Source of the DNA: Ifrita kowaldi
Lineage: Eukaryota > Chordata > Aves > Passeriformes > Cinclosomatidae
Direction: 5' to 3'
DNA length: 64,000 bases
Assembly: GCA_013398055.1 (NCBI GenBank)
Contig: VZRS01006715.1
Span: 427,286-491,285, forward strand
Shown here: one piece after another, positions 1-14,256 of the stretch
Numbering within the stretch: position 1 is the first letter of the stretch
Layout: every line of letters begins with the position of its first letter
Made by a program: the position numbers and the translations under genes
The notes under the pieces: model-generated
What the model saw: the letters and a program-made list of their open reading frames with translations, nothing else
Told to the model about the DNA's origin: nothing
Database searches by the model: none

Positions 1-1620
1 GAGTAGGAAAATTATTGTTACAACAGAAAGGTCTTAACTTTTTTGTGGCTCCTGTTTTTGATGCAACCTCTGCTGCTCCATTTTGATAAAAGCAATTTCC
101 GTATAAACACGTTCTGTTAGCTTTTTCTAGATGTACTGCTTAGCTTCTCTGCTAAATGAAGTCATGTCCGGTAGTGGATGTCTGACATATGATACGGATA
201 ATACTGTGAGTGTCAGCACTGGCAGCTGGGGGATTATTTTCCATCAAGTTTTCCAGGTAACTCTACCAAAGATTAGGGACCCCTGTATTGCTGTGTGGAA
301 TGATGTGTCTTTTGTCTTGATGGTGCAGGACTTTGCAATAGATTGTGGGCTATGATACATTTTAGAATTTTGGAATTTAGAATTCAAAATTTCAAGGTTA
401 GAATTTCAAGCTGTGGTAAATGCAATTTTTCTGCCCTCTTCACTTGACTGATTGTTTCTTGCAAGGTGTTTAATGCAGCTCATTGAGTTGACTTATTTAC
501 ACGGGCTTAAGAGGCTTTTCTGCTTGCTTGATAGCCCAAACTGAATTAGTCAACTGAGATCAAACTGTTGACAGAGGAGGTGCTTTTGGAGCTGCAGATG
601 GCACTGCCGGCATCTTAATGAAATCTGGTGCCAAGGGAAGCATATGAAAAATGTAGGAAACAATATTGTAAATTGTATGTGAATCTTGAAAAATAGTGAT
701 GTGTCTAGATGGAAGACGTGCAGTTTTCATCATGAAGAAGTCAATCTTCCTCACTCTTCCACTTCTATCAGTGCCAGCTCTAGCCCTGAAGATTCCTTAA
801 TGGCCTACAATTAATTGGTCTGATGGCTTGATCAATGTCCTAGTACTTGACATTGTCTCTAAAGTGAGGGACAGTCTTGTTGAAATATGCTTTTTTTGAA
901 ATTCAGGAACCTTCTGGTCCTTCCAGATTCCTTTTTTCCTATCACAGTACTAGCCAGGACTGTTATAATGTACATATGGTTTCCTGGCTGATGGAGCTAA
1001 TTGTTTGTTCTGAGATTATTCTCTGAGTTGGTGTTTGCTGTTTTCACTCATTTTTTCAGCATGAGAAGGGTAAGATGACTCTAAGAAAGAAATTGTAGAC
1101 TGTTCATGATGCAGCTTCAACAAACAGTGAAGCTGCATAATTAATCAGCACCAAGAAATTTGACAAATTATATAACTTCCTTTTTGTATATGGTCACTTG
1201 AAAATGCAGGTTATAGTTCCCAGAAATGTGCTTTAGGTATAAGATGAAGAATTCACCTTGCATGTCTGAATTATGATAGCTATTACTTACAAAATCATAA
1301 TTAGATTTATATTGGGAAAAAGATGCTACTGTTTCTCGTGCTTTTATGGACTGATATTTTGTTGGGCCAGCTGCTAGAGTTGCAGTGGCTTCTGTTTCTT
1401 CAGGAAATGTAAGCTTGCCAGACCTGAACCCAGAGTCACAGGATAGGGAAATTCGGTACAGAAATTTTTATTTCCTCACCAATAAAAACTCTGACTGCGT
1501 ATTGCAATCAAACCCGTAATTTGACAGTTCCAGATTAAGTTTCCTGGACAGTCAGGTGGAGCTTTATATTGGTTGAATCCCCTTTTTACATATCATGGAT
1601 CAATAAAAGAAAAAAATTGT
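1..1620. other. Unassigned AT-rich non-coding sequence
   Basis: No repeat family, exon or RNA gene is recognised here. The longest open frame is about 74 codons (131-355, +) and has no family resemblance, so I treat it as chance. The sequence looks like ordinary unique avian intergenic or intronic DNA. Confidence 0.5.
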
Positions 1621-1710
1621 ATGCAAAGAAATAGAGGATCATTTAATGGAGAAAATATCAGCAATATGCAAAGAAATAGAGGATCATTTAATGGAGAAAA
1701 TATCAGCAAT
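1621..1710. repeat. Exact tandem duplication, 2 x 45 bp
   Basis: The 45 bases at 1621-1665, beginning atgcaaagaaatagaggatc, are repeated without a mismatch at 1666-1710. The unit is not low-complexity. The perfect identity suggests a recent duplication or a variable-number locus with a large unit; an assembly or sequencing artefact is possible but no ambiguity code marks it. Nothing indicates coding. Confidence 0.95.
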
Positions 1711-4700
1711 AATTTCTGATGACACTTGTTCTTCTTGTATAACTTGTCAGATCCCAGGGGATATCATGTTTAGTCATGCTTCTTCCATACTTCTGTTATC
1801 AAATTCATCAAATTCTTGAATGCAGTGAATGCTTTTTGTCTTCTCAATATTTTCAGTATTATTTCTCATCACTGTCCTGAACCTCAACATGACATTACTT
1901 GTTGGTGAATTTTACTGTGAGCTCAGCTGATAGACATTGTGATGTCTAGATTTCTGTCCTTTCTGGAGAAGATGACCTTTTCTCCTGAAAATTCTCTTCT
2001 GCATTCTTAATGGAAAATCTAGCTAGTCTGGATTTCTTTACTATAAATGACTCCAAGATGCTTTGTGTAAAATAAAGTGTTTTCTTTTTCCTTCTATGGG
2101 AAGCATGCAGCGAAGAAGAAAAACAAATTACCTGCTCACTTTGAAGTCACACACACACACATGCTTATTAATAAAATATTAAAAAAATGCCCCAAGACAA
2201 ATGAAAATAGTACCTGAAAAGTAAACACGTATTTTAAATAGCTATATGGGATTTTTACATCTAACTAATTGCCAAAAGGTAACCATGACATTACATTTTG
2301 TTCCTTGTGCGTGCTAGTTGCCTTAGTTTAGTAGATTTGCAAAATGTGTTTATCATTGTGTTAAAAATTTTAATTACTGAAGTTTGTGAAACTGCTTCCA
2401 AATACAAGGGGTATTTGTAGAAAGCTGGATAGATTGACAAGTGATTGACAGGGTAAACAGTCTCACTGTGTTCTGATATGCTATGCTGTGGTGCAATGCT
2501 ACAGGCATCTCATAAGCCTTAGGAAGTAGCTGCAATCCAATTTTTATTAAACTTTTACTGCCAATGTATGTTGACATTAATCAGGAAACTAAATGTGCCA
2601 CTGTTGTCTTTTTCTTCATTTCTTTAGAAAGCTTCACTATTACCTTACATTCCTATAAGACTTTAGTATGACATAGCCTAAGAGTGATATATTTGTTTGT
2701 ATTAGTGAAACACAGTGTTGGCAAGAGGACGTTCAAATGTTGCACTTTCTCATATGATTTCCATAACTTTTTATTATTTTTGTCATGTGAAAAATCTTTA
2801 AATGACAAAAGCCTTGTTTGATGTGATACTGCAGAGTAACACCTATTGCCTCCAAAACAAGATCCACTTAGAAAATGAACATTAAATCTATGTAGCTCTT
2901 AATATTCACCAATGGAGGCACAGTTTTACCTTTTTCCCACTCTCTCCTTTTCCCTGCCACCTGCTCTTTGCAATGCACCAAAGAAAGACACCACCAAGCT
3001 GAAAACCCCTCTGAAAAGACAGATAACTTCACTGGTTTGCCCTTGAAGACCTCTGTTTTGTGGAATCAAGACAACATTTGTAAATTTGAGGATACAAGGA
3101 CCATAATGACAAATACTTTGTTTTTCAGCTGAAGATGATTATTGATACTTGAGTAAAGGAAGATGATTCACATATTTTGAATGCGTTGGAGCTTTAGCTT
3201 AATACCTATATTTCTTATGCGGAGATCAAAGACAGCTAGCGTAGATTTTGGCTCAATGCTGCAGCTTAGTCTTGATGTGTCACGTGTGGGTCACATAGAC
3301 ACAACTATTGCATCATTCACATCTCAGGTTAAGGTGGTTTGTGCTGTTACCTTGCTAACTGGATCTTTTGCTGTGAAACAGGCTCCTTATCTGTTCTTAG
3401 ACTAGGCTCTTATTTCAAACAAGTGGCCCTCTTTTTCCATGTTGCCTGGAGATTTCACCCAGTTTGCCAACTTACTTTTCTCCAGTTAAATGGGAACTAA
3501 ATGGACTATGGCCAACTGTGTTAAGCTATGGTAAAACTGTGATAAGAGACCCTGTAGTCTGGATGAAAACTTCTTTCATCCTTTTTTTAGTGCAGTAAAG
3601 TCAAGTGAATAGAACCTTTTCAGGATGCTTCCAGTATATTTAGTTTTTTACCTCTATTCAATACAGTGATTTCACCTTACTTCTCCATAAAATGTCAGTG
3701 TGCTGTTGCAACCTTGCCATATAATTTAAGAAATTTCTACCTCCATAGTGGACTTTCCCGAAAAATTATAGCTTTTGTGGTTGTGATAAATGATTGAGCA
3801 TGGTCTGGAGAGCTCTGAGTATAGTGCAGAACTAATAGCAGCAAAATGTGTTGTGAAAATGGAAAAATGTATTTTGGGAGTGAAATAAATTTTTTTCTTA
3901 ACACAGTGTGTTCTACTATCTTCAGTTGAACCTGTTACCTTTCCCAAGTGTTAAGCAGTAGCAACACCTATAGTATTAGGTCAGGCTTTTTCTGCTCATT
4001 CTCAGGAAATAGCTGAACAGACCTAAAGTGTCTGGAGCTCTCTGGAGGATGGGGGTTTCAAGTAGAAAGCAAAGAAACACACTAGCATTCAGGTGCTTTC
4101 CACTCCTAAGGAAGCAAGGATGCTTCTAGAAACTGGAAAGAGAAGGGTTGTGAACACCAGCAAGAGAGTGACTGAAATAGATGAGATCATCATAAGGTGA
4201 GGGCTTTTTCATAAGAGATAGGAAATAGAAGAGACCAATAAAAATACAACTAGAAATTACTGAATTGAGAATACATATGGCAGTTAAGTTCTGGGTATAT
4301 TTTTTATGCTTTAGCAAGAGTCTCAGCATCTTGAATACTTTTTACTTTGGCAGTAGATATTAGGAGAATTTTTATTCAAGCATTGTTAAATCTTTTGTAA
4401 AAGATTCCAAGTATTTGAATGACAAAATTATTATGTTTCCTCTGATAACCTGGACCTCCAGAAGCATTTTGTATGGTTTTTTCCTGCATTATGTGCTTTA
4501 ATGCCTCTATCATCCAAGTATATAAATTAATATGAAAAGTTTTCAAAAAGTTTTAAGCCATATACCCAGAATTATGTGTTATGTGCAATAATGAAACAGG
4601 AACTAACAACATTTAAAAAAACGTATACAAATGCAGAAGATAGAATTAGTGTGAGTTACTTATTACATTTCTAAACAATGCTGGAAATACTAGTAATTAC

Positions 4701-7700
4701 TGACACTATTTGATTCTGATTGCATTGGTTAAATTGGGCATTTAATTGGTAAATGAATCCAAAATTCACAAACTGGATGGAATTTAAAAAATACTCTCAG
4801 AAACTATTTAATCCGAGTTAATAGAATTGGGTTGCCTGATAGCTTATCTCAACAGAAGCTGTTTTCTTAGTGAATTAATTTTTTAAAATTTCTTTTAGAC
4901 TACAAAATAATTTTGTTCTAGAATTTGTAAGTAAAAAAGTATTCCTCAGAACTGTGTTCCTCATTCAATGTTCCTTTTCTTTTAGTCTGTATTTTTGCCT
5001 GTGGAAAAGGTTTAATAGGTAGTAACTGGAGTTCTGTTCTAAAATAATAAAATTTTTCTCTGTATCTCCAGTTCTATTAATTAGATACATTAATGTAAAA
5101 GTGTGTTGTCTCTTGATGTTCAGGTAAATATCTGCCTGATTTGTAATAAAAATTTTATTGTTGTGTAGTTGTTTAAAGTGTTTGGTGAGAAGGTAATTCT
5201 GATTACAGTAGCATTTAATTGTCTGATGAATTGTGTTAATCTTCTGTTAGTTTATTCTTTGTGCTGTAAAGTTACTTTTAATAAAACATGCCTTTAAAAC
5301 TGCCCTTTTTGTCAGTGGAGCATTCTAAAATTTGCTTTTTGGAGAAAAATGTCCTGAATTCTATAGAGAGGTGGAGAATAAAGCAGATTATTATAATTAT
5401 CACTGTAGGAACAGCATAGTTAGAACGGGGTGAGGCAGAAAGTTTTAAGAAAAAAGGTAATTTTTTTCTTCTGTCTTTGTGGTTCCCCATTTCATTTTGT
5501 TTACCTCAGGGGCTAATATACCTGCCACCTTTCTGGAAGTCTAAGGATATCCTGACAGCAAAAAAATTATTTGTACCCCTCTCTAAATTTATCCTCCTGT
5601 CTCCTGATCCACCACTTCTGCCAGCCTGTGCTTTGAATTGGGTAACTGACTGAAACTATTTTCTATGTGTATTTGAGAAATATGTTCTCAGAGATCCAGA
5701 TGAAAAGGGCAAGGCTGGAAGGATCATGTCATAAAAGCTTCCTTCTGACTCTTTAAATGCATTTAAGGAGATGGAAGTCAAGACAAATGAGCTATCCCCT
5801 ACAGTATATTACTTTGATCAAGCTGTCTTTGCCACCATCTATCTAAATGATGGTGACATATTTTTAAAATAAATTGTGGAACTCAAATACTTCAAGTGAG
5901 TTTGGTAGCTCTAGTCTGCTAATGTGTGTAAGTAAGTGTGTATTTCTGCTTGAAGCTCAGTAGGGTGGTCAGAATGAGGGTAAGGCTGTGGAGAGCCTGT
6001 GTTGCCACTAAGTTTTTCTCCCCAGGGTGATGCAGCTTAATGTTTTTCACATGTTTTTCTTAACAGTGCAAGGCCCTGCTGCACTCCAGGAAACCAATGT
6101 GCAGTCACTGGTTTATGCCCTACTTTTAAGTGCGTGTTGTGTGGGAATGGGACAGGAAGTCTAGCCTTCAGGATAAATGTTGAGCAGTGAATATGACCTG
6201 TGTATCTTTTGTTATTTGTTATTCTGTTTTCTACTGTGTTCTCGTAAATGATATAAGGAAAATGGATTAGATAAATCATTACCAGCTATCTTCCTAGCTG
6301 AAACTGCTCTCTTGGGAACGCTTAACAGCCAATTCATTGTTAGGCTGAGAAGGTGTCACAAGTGCAGTCCTAGATCTACTTGTGCTCTAGGTACCCAGGT
6401 GCATTGGAGTTACCCTACCTTTGTAACATACGGGTTTGGGGCACTTGGTCAGTGAGTGGATGCTGCAGACACCTTGGCTGAAATTGGGGTTCATGGTGTC
6501 TGTAGTGTGTTAGGTAGGTGATCTGAAATCCACTCGCAAAATACAGTGAAGACCAGTGTTGAGCAGGAGAAATTAATATAGAAAGCAGAGAGACAAGGTA
6601 GCGTGGCAAAATACAACTTGTGAGTGGTTTGGGGGTCACAGGATAAATGTTAAGTCATAGTTCTGTTGCAGAAAAGACGTATAGTCTGTCTGACCTACTA
6701 AAGCTCCTGCTGTAATAAGGCTGGATCATCTTCTGTTGGGTGCTTATCTGTGTCTACTTTGGGAAACTTTTTAATAGATGATTATAGAATTATAGCAACT
6801 TTATAGAAGACCAAGCCTTAGAACTACAAATGAGTATTACAGAGTTTAGGAAATGCAGCTCCCCAAAATCTTGAAATACTTCAATTGGCTTATCCTAGAG
6901 AGGAGAGGACTGGACAGTAAGAGAAGAATGTTGCAGAGTTATTAGCAACTAATTGTTTTTTTCACTTCTCTCCAGCAGCTTCATTTGAAGTGATGAGTTT
7001 AGGTTTAAAACTAGGAAACCTTTTTCTATTGTCTGAATTAGTGAAAGGCTACAAAGGCTTTTGGAAAACATACTTCAATGGATATTTTAAAGACTGGGTT
7101 GATAACATCTGGTAGGGGATTATTTAGCTGTGTAAACTGATTCTGATTGAGAGTGACACTTTCACAAGCTAAACATTTAGAAAGGTCAGCATATTTTTTT
7201 GTAATTATAAGAAATATGTAGTAATTTTAATAATTATGGATTATGTTACCATATTTAATATGAAATAGTATTTAATCATACTTAAGGTGAAATGCTTTCT
7301 ATCAGAAATCGTTACTTCACATATGAATTATATTTAGATTATAAACCATTTTTTCTTCTTTTTCAGTTTCATCCTGCTATGCCACAAACTAGGTTACAGA
7401 AAAAACTAAATTATTTATATTATTGTGACTTCATTCTTATTGCTCTTGTTAATAATGTAACAGAAGAACGCAGATGTATTTCTTGAGCTTTTAAAAAGTC
7501 GTCACCAACGTTTCTTCCCTTAATGGCTATTCATTTTTGATCTGACTGTAAGTTACAGCATCACTATATAAAGTGCTCTGGTTTGTCATATTTTAATTCT
7601 GTTGTTGAATAAATGAACTTCAACCTTCACAAAGTAATAATCAGTTTAGTAGGCGGAACATTTCTTTCATTGAATATTACTATGAAAAGCTATAGAATGG

Positions 7701-10700
7701 CTTTTGACAAAGCTAAAGTTAGTGTTCCAGCAGCAACAGTGAAGTTAGGTGGCTTTTCAACCCATTCATCAAGCTCCTGCTTTTGACAGAGGAAACATCA
7801 TTAACAAAGAAAAATGCATTTTGCTCAGAGCAGTGCAGAAATGAAAACCTTCTGGAGTACTTAAATACTGAAAAAGAGGGTGAAAGTGGAAAGAAAGGCT
7901 TTACTAATATAAAAAAAAAAGTTTAGAATTTAGTCAAATTATTCTGCTAAAGAAGAATAATATATACTTCTATAATTTTCTGCTATGCCTTTTATATATT
8001 AGAAAAAAATAACCAGATAATTTAAATTGACATTAGAACCGTAAAAAATGTATACAGTGGTTTTCATATTTACTGGCCTCTTACTTTTAAAATCTCACTC
8101 ATAAGTAATGCAGCATATGCTGCTGAAAAACCCCTAGAATACAAAACAAAAAAACTTCTCCTATTCATTTCTATCTAGACCATTCTGTTTTCATCCTTCA
8201 GGATATTTCACTCAAAAACATGCAAATGTATTATGTTCTTCCTCAAGTGGTTTTGAACTGTGATATGTTTCATATCAGTGGTTATCTGTTTCAGATTATT
8301 TATGGTCTAACATGTAGGACTGTTTTCAGAAGAGCAGAGAACTCAATGTTTCTGGATTAATTTATTTTGCTTGCTTAAAAATTTATTAATTTCCTTTTCT
8401 CTCTGTAGCATGTTTACAACCTTTTTCTCCTTCCTTATTGGTTTCCTTGGTCTGAGCCTGAGATTTTAAGCTTCTTAAGATGCTGAAAGAGAGGTGCATG
8501 GTACCTGTCTTGTGGGCTTCAAGTAACATTTTTTTACAGCAAACATGGTATAACTTAGAGCTTTACTTGTCATGGTGTTTTTATTGCATTGTGATCCTGC
8601 TATCTTTTGTATCTTTGTTATTTAGCAAGAAATCAATTCTTCTGTTTTAATTTCTTAATAATTATTTTGGGTTATGATCTCATTTAGTTTGTTAGTTTTT
8701 AGTTTAGTTATTATTACATTTAGTCTTCAGAATACCTGAAAAGATAAATAACCTCCCTACCACCTTGTTTTAGCAATAATTGTTTGTATTTTTTGTGTGA
8801 GAGTTATGATAGGAAGGGTTGTAGTTAGTTAAGTAGTTGGCTATTGCTAAAACATTATTTACCATGTACTTCTGGAATTTTAATTCTTCTTTCCTGAAAT
8901 GTGAAGGCGAGGGAGAATTTGTGATCAAGGAGTGATATGGAGTAAGTAAACCAGAAATGATGTAGCAGAAATGAAACAGATCTAGGATTGATATTTTAGT
9001 GTGTAGTCTACAAGATTGGGCCCATGCTCCTCAGCTCTTTCAAGGATGGGATGACTCTGACATGAATAAAGGCAGGAGTGTCGTTGGATGATGTATTACA
9101 GGGAATGTGGTGCCTACAAAGTTGAAGTGCCAGCTGGGAATGATTAAAGTTTGCAGTTTGCACCTACATGACTTTTTTTGGAAAGCCCGTAATTTTATGG
9201 ATTTGACTTCTCACAAGTCTTGAGTTGGTGCCCAGGTCCCCATGGTTCCTAGGAACTTGCAAGCTGGCGGGGAGGGAATTAAGAAAAACAGTGGGAAATG
9301 CTGAGGCCAGCACCACAGTTTGTCTTCTCCCCCCAGATAATCGGGTGACTCTCCCTCCTTTGCTTTCTTAGTGGTGTACTTTCTTTTGATATTTGGATAG
9401 CCTGGCTTTGTTAAGAGAAACAAGAGAAAGCTAAACAAAAGTTGTCTTAACAGGAGAGATGAATAGGATATTGCCATATTCATCACAAGATGAATGGGAC
9501 ATTGCCATTGAAGACTGCTTTTTAGATAGTCCTGTATCTTGGAAGATACACACCGTGTGTGCCAGGACAAGGTTCTACTCACATACTCAATGGTTTGGAA
9601 TCTAAGTTGTTGTCATGTTCAGTTTTGAAAAAGTTCTACTTCTCAGGAAAAACGTACCTGTGGCTGCAGAGTGGTTTTAATCCTGCTTTCTGACATTGCA
9701 ATTCCATTGGTGACTCCCTTCTCCTTTTCCCCATTCTTTATACTGAGTATTTGGTTGGCCTTATGGGGTAAAGTTTGTAGAAAAGGAGAAATTTAGCTCA
9801 GAAGGAACCTGGTGGTTAGGGCAACCTCCTGGGATGAAGAACATCTAAATTAAAATAACTTTTTGAAAACAGCAATGTGAAAATGACTGCATCCTTGAAA
9901 CTGAGTGATCTTCTTATGGCTAGCTATATTTTGCCCCAAACTGGTAGTTTGGGGAGAAAGTTGCTTCATTTTATTAGGCATTACTGTGGGTGCAAGTGTC
10001 TGAATGTTAGAACTTAGGTGGTCTTGAACATAAATGCCTTCGTTGTGGAGGTTTTAGTTGCGTAAAGGATTAGGTTGCAGTTGAAAGGGAAATTTGAGGA
10101 TATCGGTGACATCTGATGTTGGTACCGGGAACTAATTTTGTGGATTTCGCTCCTGGTTTTCCTTAATTGACATTATATTTTAAAGCCCAGGAGTTGGAGT
10201 CTTTTGTACCTACCAGTCTTCATTATTTAATTATTAATGTTAAAAGAGCTTTTGCTTTTCGTCATGTTAAAAGTGTAAATAGCTTACCTGAAAGATGATG
10301 CCATCTTAAGATATCATACTTTTAAGATACCAGATTTCTGTCTTATTCATGTTTCATTTATTGAATAGGTTGGTATGGGTGTCTGTGGAATTCATGACTT
10401 ACCAAATTGTTATCATGTGTTCATAATTTCTTGGAAGAATATATTTAAAAAGAACAATCTCAAGATCTAATAATTTAGAGCCAGATTTTTTTTTGCAGGA
10501 GTAAGTTTTTTCCCCCATATTTAATAAGAACATTTCTCAAAGAAAACATATAGAATTTATTTATAATAACAGTTCACTCTGTGTTTTTAATACTAATAAA
10601 ATACTGGAATTTGACAGAGAGCTTTCAGGTGCTAAGTTTATTAAGAGCTTGCTTTTTTTTTGTTGTGTGGTTTTTTTGGTTTTTTTTAAACTAGTTTTGG

Positions 10701-13700
10701 AAGAAGGCCATCTTGAATTTTATGAGGAGAAATGTTTTGTAGTGAAGCCAAGGTGTAATATCAGTGATGCAGTGTTAGAAATAGAACCACTAGCTAGAGT
10801 GTCTTATAATATTTTTTTAGGAATTGAAAAGGTTGGCATTTTTAAAATATGTATAAGAAATAACTAAATGTCTGGTATTTTGTATGAAATTAGGTGTCTG
10901 AAGTTTTTTTATGTCTAAGGATTTACAGAAAAGGTATAGTGTGTCCCTGCTTCTCCCCTCAAAGCATTTTAGTGCTCTTTAAATAGCATCACTAAAAAAG
11001 TGACATCAGGAAAGAGACACAGAGACCAATCCTGACATTTGATTTCTTCTAACTTCAAAAGTAGGCAGCAGCTCCCATCTTCACTCAGCACCACCTAACA
11101 AGTTTTGTGTTTAAATTGCAGTTCATTCTGCTCACATGAATGAGTTAGACCATTATGTGTGTATCTTCATACGTAATCATTCTCTTAATATAAGCAGTCT
11201 ATTAAATATTATATCAAAGTAATTTTTCCTCCCAAAATTGGAAGTACCACTATCTTGATGAAGGGTAGTGTTTCTAAATATAAGTACTGTATCACATCTG
11301 GAATTTTTATGGTGGTGTGAGATAACGGTGCAGAGCCAGTTAATACAGAAATGAGTTGATATTCACACGTTTCAAAGCAAAAGATAGCTCTTCAAAGCCC
11401 ACGATAGCTTTTACACTGAACACTTAATTATGCTACTACTACTTTGGACTTATGCTGTGCCTTTCATCCCTGGATTTTCAAGCGTAGATGCAACATTAGC
11501 CTCACAGCTCCATCTCATTGATGTAGGTAACAGTAATAAATCAGTTTGAGGCTTGGTTTACTTTTGTGAAGTAGGTAAATGGGCTTGACCAAAGTATAAA
11601 GACTTAAGCATCTGATCAAGAACTGCACTCAGACCTGATTCTCAGCTTCAATCTGTATAACTTCGTAATATATATTCTCAAAGAAAGATTTGGGCTCTTT
11701 GAAAGGTTGTCTGACTTTATCTCTTCTTGTGTTATTGAGCTAACTTCAGGGTGTCTCTGCTACTCCAGTACTGAACTTCCAACGTTAGGAAAATGTTTTT
11801 ACATTTACGCACACATGCATTGATTTTGTCTGGTTTTTTTGTTAGTGGAAACATTTGTTAGAAAACAGAAACCAATTTAAGTAGTAAGCAAGGTGGCATG
11901 TTGTCTGCTTAGACCACCAGAGTTGCCATGGTTAACAAGCAGTCCCAATAGATTCATGCCTGGAGAATGAATACATCTCCTAGCAGGACTTGACCAATGG
12001 TAACTTGTCATAATATCGACTCTCCCCTATTAAAAAAGAGGTTTTGTGTGAATAAGTAGAGGTCAGGACCACACCTGAAAACTCAGAATTATTTAGTCCA
12101 GTGATTTATCCAGCTTTCTAGGTTAAACCGTAGTGTTTTGCAGTAGATATTTCTGGATAAATTGCATTGACTTGAACTGAACATATTTTGGTATCTTAAT
12201 AGTGAATTTTTAGATGTAATCCAAATAATGTGAGTGTACATTCTGGTACTATTTGGATATCCCGATGACAGTGGAGTGTGTAGTAAATGTCACACTTAAT
12301 GATATGCCCCACTCAGTGCTATTAGGATATAGATTAGTTGCACATTTTGAGAGATTTAAGTTGACAGAAAGGCTGAGAACAGTGCCTTTTCAGCATTCTG
12401 TCACTCCAGTTAGGAATTCTAAGGTATTATATGGTGACATTTTCTTGTGAAATTGTAGCTCAAATAAGTGTTTCTCCTAGTTGGAATTGCATTGCAAATT
12501 GACCCTTTGCATTCTTTTCAGTAGGAACAAACTGAAATGATATGCTGATGGGATGTAGTTATTTGGGCTGATTCTGTTTCCTTCTCTGGGGCATAAGATC
12601 AAAAAAAGCAAGTTCTTCTCTGTAAGACTTCCCCTCAAAACAAAACGTCAAAAAGCCTCAAAACAAGTGAAAACCTCAATCACCTGAAAACCCAGAGCAT
12701 TTTGGTGTAAAATGAGTAGTTTAAGTACAATAGACGGAAAAGGTGTGGTCCGAATCCAGTAACGTACTGAGGCAACCATATGAGAAAACATGTCTGGTTG
12801 TAATCAAAGGTGAGTGGTTTTGGTCTGAGAGCTCATCTTTCTTTCTCTTCCTAAATCAACTCAGAAATTTTGATACTATTTACTTTATTCAAAAATGCCA
12901 TCAAAATTATTTTCAGGTAATTGTAACTCTTCAGCATGACACAATGAAGCCTGGTTCCATGGAAATATTTCAAGAAATACATTTACTTTTCAGAGATCAC
13001 CTTCACTTGTATTTTCCAGTAAAAAAATGCATATACTTGGGGCTTTGCTGTAAAGTCTTGATTTAGTGAAAGAAATAATTCATGGAAGTCTGAGAAATTA
13101 TAGAAACACTAACTTGTAATACAACTGTTTTCTCATAGCTAAATGTGTTACCCCCTGTCAAATTATTTCAGATTGTTCAAATAGTAGGAAATTGTGCAAG
13201 TAGATGTGTATTTGTAGATCTCAGTAAATCCTTGCCATTTCTCTTCCAGGTGAATCTTTGATCTGCATCTATTTTTCAGATGAGCAAGATGAGTAATACC
13301 AAAGTCTTTAAGCCTTCTGAGAGCAGATTATATGTCTGGTCTGGTTTCCAGCCCTCTGCTACATGCTAGAGATACTATACCCATATCTGCAGAAATTTTC
13401 ATGCTTTTTTCTATTTTTAATGCAATTTACTTTAAAAAGTGCTGCCTTCAAATTATTTTGATTGAAAATCCTCACTTCTGTAGGGCTGTAGACCTCACAA
13501 TTCAAATAAGGACATACACGAAGAGTAATCTGAATTTTTAAAAGATTTTAAGGGAATGAAAAAAGGGATTGTCATTCTTATTCCAAAATTTTACTTTTTT
13601 TCTGGTTTACATGAGCTTGAGCACAGATGTGGATGATTTATTTTTTATTGCTGAAATTTGTAAATGGACCTGTATCTTTGTGCCACGTAGTGTTGTGTGT

Positions 13701-13929
13701 CAAATTGATAGGATCGTTTAAGTTCTTTAAATAAAAAAAAAGAAAAAAGGAAAAGTATGTAAATACTGTCTAGATAAACATTGTGATTCATGTTGTCTTT
13801 TATTCCAATCTTTTCCTTCAACAGGTTGTCCCTGTGATTACAGTTACTTATAATGGTTTTGATTGAACAGTCATAGATATTGAGTATCTGTCTGGACACT
13901 GGGAACCCCAGAACAGAAGGAGGTGTGTG
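1711..13929. other. Long unassigned non-coding stretch
   Basis: No gene or clear transposon is recognised. A short (CA)7 tract sits at 2148-2161. The longest open frames are 9211-9582 (-, 123 codons) and 12743-13066 (+, 107 codons). Neither shows a domain, and both have the Leu/Phe/Ser-rich composition expected of AT-rich chance frames. Old diverged repeats may be present below the level I can see by eye. Confidence 0.5.
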
Positions 13930-14063
13930 CCTTTCTCTGTGTGTTTAGTGACTGGACGTGGCACTTAGTGCCATGGTCTAGTTGACAACGTGGTGATTGG
14001 CCCAGCGTTTGACTTAACGATCTTAGAGGTTTTTTCCAACCTAAACAACTCTGTGATTCTGTG
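13930..14063 (+). mobile_element. CR1 LINE fragment, 3' end, forward
   Basis: This is the 3' end of a CR1 non-LTR retrotransposon, reading forward. It contains the CR1-like stretch 'ggcacttagtgccatggtct' and then 'gatcttagaggttttttcca'. It ends in the short direct repeat typical of CR1 termini (tctgtgattctgtg, to about 14063). Only about 130 bp remain, with no coding capacity, which fits strong 5' truncation at insertion. The left boundary is approximate. Its 3' end faces the 3' end of the reverse CR1 that starts at 14257. Confidence 0.85.
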
Positions 14064-14256
14064 TTCTTAACTGACAAATTCAGTTTTATTAGGTGGAATA
14101 CTTGTGGAGTTGTAACACAGAAATTTACTTTCGGCCATTTGAAGGGCGGCAATAATTTGCATGGCTGGAACATGAATGCAATTTGTCATTGGTTTATAGA
14201 GGGCCAGGCTTTTACTGGCTGTATATGGCTTGAATCCTTTTGGCTCTGTCCATTGT
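14064..14256. other. Spacer between two tail-to-tail CR1 fragments
   Basis: About 190 bp of sequence with no recognised repeat separate the two CR1 3' ends. It is probably the original host DNA into which the two elements inserted independently. Confidence 0.5.

Noticed and set aside
9211..9582. 123-codon open frame on the - strand
   Set aside because: Composition is Ser/Leu/Phe-rich, there is no recognisable domain, and no supporting splice signals were seen.
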